DNA of 11,205 nucleotides, taken from NCBI GenBank assembly GCA_050945695.1, contig JBMNTK010000133.1, positions 1-11,205 on the forward strand. The letters run 5' to 3'. The DNA is from Ch71 sp050945695. GTDB lineage: Bacteria > Chloroflexota > Anaerolineae > DRVO01. Position 1 is the stretch's first letter, and each line of letters starts with the position of its first letter. Positions 7,073 to 11,205 of the stretch are shown piece by piece. The notes beneath the pieces were generated by a model, which was given only the letters and a program-made list of their open reading frames with translations, had not been told where the DNA came from and ran no database searches. A program made the translations under genes and the position numbers.

Positions 7073-7077
7073 GGAGG
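7073..7077 (+). promoter_or_regulatory. Ribosome binding site deciding the cytochrome start
   Basis: GGAGG lies 5 bases before GTG 7083. The upstream alternatives are poorer: GTG 7041 has AGGAG only 2 bases away, and ATG 7071 has no clear site. Choosing 7083 also gives an ordinary signal peptide. Confidence 0.65.
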
Positions 7078-7082
7078 TCAAA

Positions 7083-8414
7083 GTGAGAAGTCGAGCGTCG
7101 TTGGTAGTCTTGTTGGCGATCTTGTTGGTGGTTGGTGTCGGCGCCGCGTTCTCCCTGAACGCGCAGGCGGATGCGCCACTGCCTGGGGCGATGAAGCCGG
7201 TCAACCTGGACGCCTTCCGGATGCTCGAGGAGGGCAAGCGCATCTTCCGGTACGACACCTTCGGCGATGAGGTCTGGTGGGGTGACACCTTGGGGCTCCA
7301 CCTGGCCATCGCCGGTGAGGCCAATGGCGGCGTGGGTCCAGGCGTTAGCCCGGCCACCGCTCTGGCTGTGGGGCTCAAGGTGGACGTGGCAGCGCTGCCT
7401 CAGGAACTGCGCGTCGCCATCAACCGAGGCGAGGTGGATCTCAACGACCCGGCCACTACGCTGGCGCTGCTTCAGCTCGATGCGGTGGTGGGGGTGACAG
7501 GGTTCTTCAACGAGGACGGCACGATCCGCTCCATCGGCATACAGTGCGCCCTGTGCCACTCGACGGTAGACGATTCGCTCGCCCCCGGGATTGGCCGGCG
7601 CCTGGATGGCTGGGCCAACCGGGACCTGAACGTGGGCGCCATCGTGGCCCTCGCTCCCAACCTGCAGCCGCTGGCTGACCTGCTGGGCGTGGATGTGGAC
7701 ACGGTGAGGACGGTTCTGAACTCCTGGGGACCCGGGCGCTATGACGCCGAGTTGGTGCTGGATGGCAAGGCCTTCCGGCCCGACGGGGCCTCGGCTTCCA
7801 CGCTCATCCCGCCGGCCTACGGCCTGGCTGGGGTCAACCTACACACCTGGACCGGATGGGGCTCGGTCCCCTACTGGAACGCCTACGTTGCCGTCACCCA
7901 GATGCACGGGCAGGGGACGTTCTTCGATCCTCGCCTGAACGACCCCGTCAAGTTCCCGGTAGCGGCTGCCAATGGGCTGTACGACATCCGCAACTCCCCG
8001 GACCTGGTGACGTCCAAGTTGCCGGCGCTGCACCTCTACCAGCTCAGCCTGACGGCACCCAAGCCGCCTCCGGGCAGCTTCAACCCTGCTGCTGCCGCCC
8101 GGGGTGAGGCCCTGTTCAACGGCCAGGCGGGATGCTCGCGCTGCCACGTCCCACCGCTCTACACGGAGCCGGGCTGGAACATGCATACGGCCGAGGAGGT
8201 CGGGGTAGATGACTTCCAGGCGCTGCGCTCCCCGGACGAGCGCTACCGCACCGCTCCTCTGGCCGGGCTCTGGGCCCACTCCAAGGGTGGGTTCTACCAC
8301 GATGGCCGGTTTGCCACGCTGGAGGACGTCGTCAACCACTACAATGACTTCTTCGGTTTGGGGCTCGACGCCAGCCAGATCGCGGACCTGGTGGAGTTCC
8401 TGAAGTCTCTGTAG
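7083..8414 (+). CDS. Exported diheme c-type cytochrome, CCP/MauG/DHOR-like
   Basis: A predicted periplasmic or extracytoplasmic redox protein of 443 residues from GTG 7083. The N-terminus has MRSR, a hydrophobic stretch (7-25) and a likely signal-peptidase site after NAQA (26-29). Two covalent haem motifs are present: CALCH (155-159) and CSRCH (351-355). After the second come Met367 in GWNMHT, a possible haem ligand, and FYHDGRFATLEDVVNHYN (404-421), which closely matches the C-terminal domain of bacterial cytochrome c peroxidases and MauG-like proteins. The haems are 196 residues apart, wider than I expect for a classical peroxidase, and the first domain (motifs FRYDTFGDEVWWGDTLGLH and GGVGPGVSPATALAVGLKV) is not one I can name. 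Peroxidase, oxidoreductase or RoxA/DHOR-like oxygenase roles are all possible. It is followed after 85 bases by the propeller gene. Confidence 0.85.
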   Translation: MRSRASLVVLLAILLVVGVGAAFSLNAQADAPLPGAMKPVNLDAFRMLEEGKRIFRYDTFGDEVWWGDTLGLHLAIAGEANGGVGPGVSPATALAVGLKVDVAALPQELRVAINRGEVDLNDPATTLALLQLDAVVGVTGFFNEDGTIRSIGIQCALCHSTVDDSLAPGIGRRLDGWANRDLNVGAIVALAPNLQPLADLLGVDVDTVRTVLNSWGPGRYDAELVLDGKAFRPDGASASTLIPPAYGLAGVNLHTWTGWGSVPYWNAYVAVTQMHGQGTFFDPRLNDPVKFPVAAANGLYDIRNSPDLVTSKLPALHLYQLSLTAPKPPPGSFNPAAAARGEALFNGQAGCSRCHVPPLYTEPGWNMHTAEEVGVDDFQALRSPDERYRTAPLAGLWAHSKGGFYHDGRFATLEDVVNHYNDFFGLGLDASQIADLVEFLKSL

Positions 8415-8499
8415 ACAGTTCGAGGCAGTCTGGCTCTCCGGGCCACTGGTGCATTCCGGGGCCCGGGGAGCCTACCCGGCTCTGATAAGGGGGAAGCTC

Positions 8500-9429
8500 A
8501 TGCGACGGATCTGCGTGCTGGCTGTGATCGGCCTGGCTCTCGTTGCCCTGCCGCTGGCGGCCTCGGCCGACACGTTCATCCCGGAGCTCTTCCGCAACTG
8601 GGGCTCGTCCACGCCAGAGCCCCCGCCGGCCGGCGGCGGCCGGATCGCGTTCACATCGGATCGGGACGGTGCCGAGGCCATATACGTCATGGATGCGGAC
8701 GGGGGCGGACAGACCAAGCTCCCTTACTTCAGTGACATGGACACCGGGCCGGTCTGGTCGCCGGATGGCAGCAAGATTGCCTTTGCTTCCATCCGGGACG
8801 GCAACTACGAGATTTACATAATGAACGCCGACGGCAGCGGCCAGACCCGGCTGACCCATGACGAGGCCTCGGACACGCTGCCCAGTTGGTCGCCGGATGG
8901 GAGGAGGATCGCCTTTGCCTCTGACCGGGACGGCAACTACGAGATCTATGTGATGAACGCCGATGGCAGTGGCCAGGCTCGGCTGACCGACGACCCGGCC
9001 AATGACCTAGACCCGGCTTGGTCGCCGGATGGCAGCCGGATCGCCTTCTGCTCCTACCGGGACGGCAACTGGGAGATCTATGTCATGAGCGCCGATGGCC
9101 TGGGCCCGGTCAACCTGACCAACAGCCTGGCGCTGGAGCTCAGCCCGACCTGGTCCCCGGACGGGAGACGGATCGCCTTCTGGTCGGACCGGGATGGCAG
9201 CGAGGACATCTACGTCATGGACGCCGATGGCATGAACCAGGCTCGGCTCACCCTCGACCCAGGAAGCGACTCTCTGCCCGCATGGTCGCCTGACGGGTCA
9301 CGGATCGCTTTCACCTCTGACCGGGATGGCAACTACGAGATCTACGTGATGCGGGCCGACGGCACCGGCCAGGCCCGGCTGACGAATGATCTCGCCTTGG
9401 ACTTCGATCCCCTGTGGTTGCCGGACTGA
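8500..9429 (+). CDS. Exported six-bladed PD40/TolB-like beta-propeller protein
   Basis: The start at ATG 8500 is favoured by AGGGGG 6 bases upstream and by a clean signal peptide (MRRICVL, hydrophobic core, ASA before Asp24). The product has 309 residues. After a Pro-rich linker (about 35-47) come six PD40-type repeats, each with (R/K)IAFxSxRDG, a Y(V/I)M(N/D)ADG-like strand, LT and WSPDG. The repeat ATC/ATT codons fall at 8644, 8776, 8908, 9040, 9172 and 9304, exactly 132 bases (44 residues) apart, so the six blades have identical length. The last blade ends in WLPD at the stop. Such propellers usually act as binding scaffolds. No catalytic residues are visible, and the lack of other domains separates it from TolB itself, which has an N-terminal domain. 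It is probably co-transcribed with the cytochrome. Confidence 0.9.
   Translation: MRRICVLAVIGLALVALPLAASADTFIPELFRNWGSSTPEPPPAGGGRIAFTSDRDGAEAIYVMDADGGGQTKLPYFSDMDTGPVWSPDGSKIAFASIRDGNYEIYIMNADGSGQTRLTHDEASDTLPSWSPDGRRIAFASDRDGNYEIYVMNADGSGQARLTDDPANDLDPAWSPDGSRIAFCSYRDGNWEIYVMSADGLGPVNLTNSLALELSPTWSPDGRRIAFWSDRDGSEDIYVMDADGMNQARLTLDPGSDSLPAWSPDGSRIAFTSDRDGNYEIYVMRADGTGQARLTNDLALDFDPLWLPD
8644..9425 (+). repeat. Six tandem 132-base coding repeats
   Basis: The units start at 8644 and recur every 132 bases without any length change. Long stretches such as GACGGCAACTACGAGAT recur in several units. They encode the propeller blades and could recombine or convert with one another. Confidence 0.85.
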
Positions 9430-9479
9430 TAGGGTTCGGGATGGCCAGCGGTGGGCACTGCATAGGGGATGGCCCGGCC

Positions 9480-9508
9480 TTGCCTTAGGGTCCTGGTTAG
9501 GTTAGAAT
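9480..9508 (+). promoter_or_regulatory. Promoter of tRNA-Cys
   Basis: TTGCCT (9480-9485), a 17-base spacer and TAGAAT (9503-9508, five of six consensus bases). The predicted start is about 6 bases before the mature tRNA. No convincing terminator is seen between the propeller stop (9429) and this promoter. Confidence 0.6.
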
Positions 9509-9520
9509 GGAGTAGACCAG

Positions 9521-9591
9521 GGCGACGTAGCCAAGTGGCAAGGCAGGGGTCTGCAAAACCCTCATCGCCGGTTCAAATCCGGCCGTCGCCT
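9521..9591 (+). tRNA. tRNA-Cys (anticodon GCA)
   Basis: A full cloverleaf can be drawn. The acceptor is GGCGACG/CGTCGCC, the D stem GCC/GGC, and the anticodon stem GGGGT/ACCCT with loop CTGCAAA (anticodon GCA at 9553-9555). The variable loop has four bases. The T arm is GCCGG-TTCAAAT-CCGGC. The discriminator is T (U73), the expected cysteine identity base. CCA is not encoded (CAG follows), so it must be added after transcription. Confidence 0.96.
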
Positions 9592-9604
9592 CAGCATAGA
9601 CGAA

Positions 9605-9640
9605 TGCGCGCCCACTAGAGTAGAGTGGGCGTGTGCTTTT
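9605..9640 (+). terminator. Terminator-like hairpin between the two tRNAs
   Basis: TGCGCGCCCACT (9605-9616) pairs with AGTGGGCGTGTG (9624-9635) as 12 consecutive pairs, three of them G-T, with a 7-base loop. C and TTTT (9637-9640) follow. It could end tRNA-Cys transcription. However, tRNA-Leu starts only 2 bases later and has no clear promoter of its own, so read-through with processing at the hairpin is also likely. Confidence 0.6.
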
Positions 9641-9642
9641 GT

Positions 9643-9728
9643 GGGGCGGTGGCGGAAGGGCAGACGCTGCGGACTTAAACTCCGCTGGCCGCAAGGCCAT
9701 GTGGGTTCGAATCCCACCCGCCCTACCA
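9643..9728 (+). tRNA. tRNA-Leu (anticodon TAA)
   Basis: This is a class II tRNA. The acceptor is GGGGCGG/CCGCCCT, the D stem GCG/CGC, and the anticodon stem GCGGA/TCCGC with loop CTTAAAC (anticodon TAA at 9676-9678). The long variable arm has the stem GGCC-GCAA-GGCC. The T arm is GTGGG-TTCGAAT-CCCAC, the discriminator is A, and CCA is encoded (9726-9728). The first acceptor pair is G-U rather than the usual G-C. Unlike its neighbour tRNA-Cys, it carries its own CCA. Confidence 0.95.
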
Positions 9729-9877
9729 AGGCTTGCCATGGGGTGGGGCGGTAACGGGCACTGCTGGCCCCGTTCTATCCCGACCTGGAGCATCCTCGCC
9801 TTGCTCGTGCAGACGTCGGCCGTTCTGGGATCCAGCCCTTCCAGGCAGGTACACCGATGGCGTGCCGTCCCAGTCCT

Positions 9878-10423
9878 CTAGAGAGTACGGCTCATGGTGT
9901 CCAGCTCACCCTTGAGCTGCTCAAGGCGCTCCGCGAGCTCAAGGATGCGCTGTCTCTCCTCCATAAGGGCCTCCCACTCGGGCAGGAAGCGTTCCTGGAA
10001 GCGTCGCTTCGCCCGGTTGCCCCATAGGCGGGCAAGCAGGCCGACGGCCATCAGGCCCAGGGAGAGAAGCAGTAGAGCGGGATTCCCGTCGGCCAGGCCG
10101 AGCATCAGGACCAGCAGGCCCAGAAGGCCCCAGAACAGGATGAAGCTGGCCAGGCTGTCCGGCTCCTCGGCCGCCCGGCGCGCCTCATAGTCCGCGAGCG
10201 CCGCTTCGTATCTGTCGCGAAGGTGCTCTACCTCCTCCTTTGTGCGGCGGTACAAGGCGTCCTTGGCGAGATAGTGCGTGTCCAGCTTCAGGTCGACCGG
10301 CACGGCCCGACCAGTCGAGTCGTACTCAAGCCGCACCCGAGAGCTGCAGTAGTCACAGACCTGGAACTGGCCACCAGTAGGGGTCAGAGGGGCACCGCAA
10401 CTGGGACACTCAAGACGCTGCAT
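9878..10423 (-). CDS. Zinc-ribbon protein with two membrane helices and coiled coils
   Basis: I do not recognise a named family. With ATG 10423 the product has 181 residues. It opens with a zinc ribbon (C6-x2-C9 and C23-x2-C26), as is usual for short zinc-ribbon membrane proteins. Residues about 55-87 form a charged, probably coiled-coil stretch. Two hydrophobic segments (91-110 and 114-134) are joined by a tight ADGNP turn, so both ends should face the cytoplasm. A second coiled coil (about 139-178) ends the protein. The frame stays open upstream to 10612, but that part begins at a TTG and lacks any support. The ribosome site is weak (GGAG 13 bases upstream). The gene converges on tRNA-Leu and lies downstream of the DUF262-type gene on the same strand. 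Function unknown. Confidence 0.75.
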   Translation of the reverse strand: MQRLECPSCGAPLTPTGGQFQVCDYCSSRVRLEYDSTGRAVPVDLKLDTHYLAKDALYRRTKEEVEHLRDRYEAALADYEARRAAEEPDSLASFILFWGLLGLLVLMLGLADGNPALLLLSLGLMAVGLLARLWGNRAKRRFQERFLPEWEALMEERQRILELAERLEQLKGELDTMSRTL

Positions 10424-10649
10424 GGCGACGATGCTTCTCCCACCTGTGTTGGCGGTATCGGTGCTGTATCGGCCCAGTTCCGTCCTGACTTGAGCCTTCG
10501 GCGTGGTCATCCCAGGGCAATCGGTTGCCGACTGCGCCGGGCAACGCCAGCAATCTGGGCTCGAATGGCACCCGATCTGCCCGGGCTGGTAGGATAGCCA
10601 ATCCGACGGCAAGGCCCATTCCAGCAGGTGCTTCCCTAGCTCATCGATA

Positions 10650-10664
10650 CTGCGGGGCCCGCAG
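10650..10664. repeat. GC-rich palindrome downstream of the DUF262 gene
   Basis: CTGCGGG (10650-10656) and CCCGCAG (10658-10664) surround one central base. It lies about 30 bases after the DUF262-type stop on the minus strand, but no T tract follows. It could be a weak terminator or a protein site. Apart from this, the 271-base gap at 10424-10694 shows no gene or clear promoter. Confidence 0.4.
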
Positions 10665-10694
10665 GCACGCTAAGGCAGCAGGTCTCAGCTCGTC

Positions 10695-11205
10695 CTACAA
10701 GGTCTCGAACCAGGTACGGATTTTCTCGGCCATGAGACCACGCCGTGTGTGCAGGAAGTCTTCGTAGTCAGGGATACTCCCATCGAGCATGCTCTCCGGC
10801 ACGCAGTTCGCGCGTAGGTTGGCCCGCAACTCGTCCAGGTCGGTGATGCCGCCGTACTTCTTGGGCCCGCCCCAACACTGCTCGACGAGCTCAGCGAAGT
10901 ACTGATGTGGGGGCTTGTCGCCGATGGCGATGTTGATCTCGCTTTGGGCCATAACGTAGTTGGCGATCTGGTTGATTCGGCCACGGGCCAGACCCTGCTT
11001 CTTGAGATGGCCGCGGGGGTACACGTGATGCACGTCGCCGCGGTTGAGGATCAGGTCCCGTACAGTGATGTCCCTGGAAAGGAACGCCTTGTCGTTCAGC
11101 TTAGCCTGTGCCGCTTTGTACGCTATGAAGTAAGGGCTCCGGCTCGAGGATGTGTCCAACAACTGAGGCAGCATGCTGGTCCAGAACGAGTCTGAGAGCT
11201 CAGTG
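10695..11205 (-). CDS. DUF262/DUF1524 (GmrSD-type) protein, C-terminal part, runs off the window
   Basis: Only the last 169 residues are visible, and the frame stays open through base 11205, so the gene continues beyond the edge. The visible part has ELSDSFW, a SSRSPYFIAYKAAQ helix, the LSRDITVRDLI stretch, HHVYPRGHLKK (His pair at 11025-11030), NQIANYVMAQSEIN, QYFAELVEQC, and a closing DYEDFLHTRRGLMAEKIRTW. This matches, from memory, the C-terminal half of DUF262 proteins with an HNH-like DUF1524 nuclease module. Relatives such as GmrSD act in modification-dependent (type IV) restriction of phage DNA, with DUF262 as the NTPase. The DUF262 N-terminus itself is not in the window. An internal ATG at 11174 exists, but the upstream sequence clearly belongs to the domain. 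Confidence 0.85.
   Translation of the reverse strand, partial: TELSDSFWTSMLPQLLDTSSSRSPYFIAYKAAQAKLNDKAFLSRDITVRDLILNRGDVHHVYPRGHLKKQGLARGRINQIANYVMAQSEINIAIGDKPPHQYFAELVEQCWGGPKKYGGITDLDELRANLRANCVPESMLDGSIPDYEDFLHTRRGLMAEKIRTWFETL

Noticed and set aside
9753..9774. Stem AACGGG/CCCGTT after tRNA-Leu as a terminator
   Set aside because: Only 6 bp with a 10-base loop and no T tract; too weak to list as a feature. The 149-base gap at 9729-9877 shows nothing else.
9497..9793. 98-codon minus-strand open frame
   Set aside because: It lies across both tRNA genes and is a typical false ORF of tRNA sequence.
10424..10612. N-terminal extension of the zinc-ribbon protein, with several cysteines
   Set aside because: It starts at TTG without a clear ribosome site, has no recognised domain, and the zinc-ribbon family form normally begins a few residues before the first CxxC.

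Overview
The window is high-GC bacterial DNA. The best guess at the source is a member of the Chloroflexota (Anaerolineae-like) or a related environmental lineage. The main hint is the oligopeptide-binding lipoprotein, whose post-lipobox linker is built from repeated VIKETVVVTQPPE units, a linker style I associate with Chloroflexota binding proteins. The GC-rich code, frequent GTG starts and TolB-type propeller protein fit but do not prove it. This is inference, not a database result.

Layout. (1) 1-459 holds no supportable gene. It is packed with inverted and direct repeats: a 30-bp inverted repeat at 1-30/182-211, a perfect 11-bp hairpin followed by three GGGATGAC motifs, and a heptamer tandem array at 407-441. 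(2) 460-6735 is one minus-strand ABC transporter locus of the oligopeptide/dipeptide (Opp/Dpp) class. It reads promoter (6735-6706), oppD-like ATPase, oppF-like ATPase (overlapping), oppA-like lipoprotein, oppB-like permease, oppC-like permease, then an intrinsic terminator (499-456). The binding-protein gene is bracketed by intercistronic hairpins on both sides, which suggests its mRNA level is set separately from its neighbours. (3) 6736-7082 is the divergent control region, with a second well-formed promoter on the plus strand. (4) 7083-9429 is a plus-strand pair: a secreted or periplasmic diheme c-type cytochrome of the CCP/MauG/DHOR-like class, and a secreted six-bladed PD40/TolB-type beta-propeller made of six exactly 44-residue repeats. 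(5) 9480-9728 holds tRNA-Cys(GCA) with its own promoter, a terminator-like hairpin, and tRNA-Leu(TAA). (6) 9878-10423 (minus) encodes a zinc-ribbon protein with two membrane segments and coiled-coil flanks. (7) 10695-11205 (minus) is the C-terminal part of a DUF262/DUF1524 (GmrSD-type) protein that runs off the right edge and may belong to a defence locus next to the tRNAs.

Together, the transporter is a complete five-component peptide-type importer: lipoprotein receptor, two permeases and two ATPases. The cytochrome and propeller probably form an exported redox/scaffold pair. I see no clearly new complete system inside the window. The most notable points are the hairpin-bracketed oppA, the exact-period propeller beside an unusual diheme cytochrome, and the edge-truncated defence-type gene.
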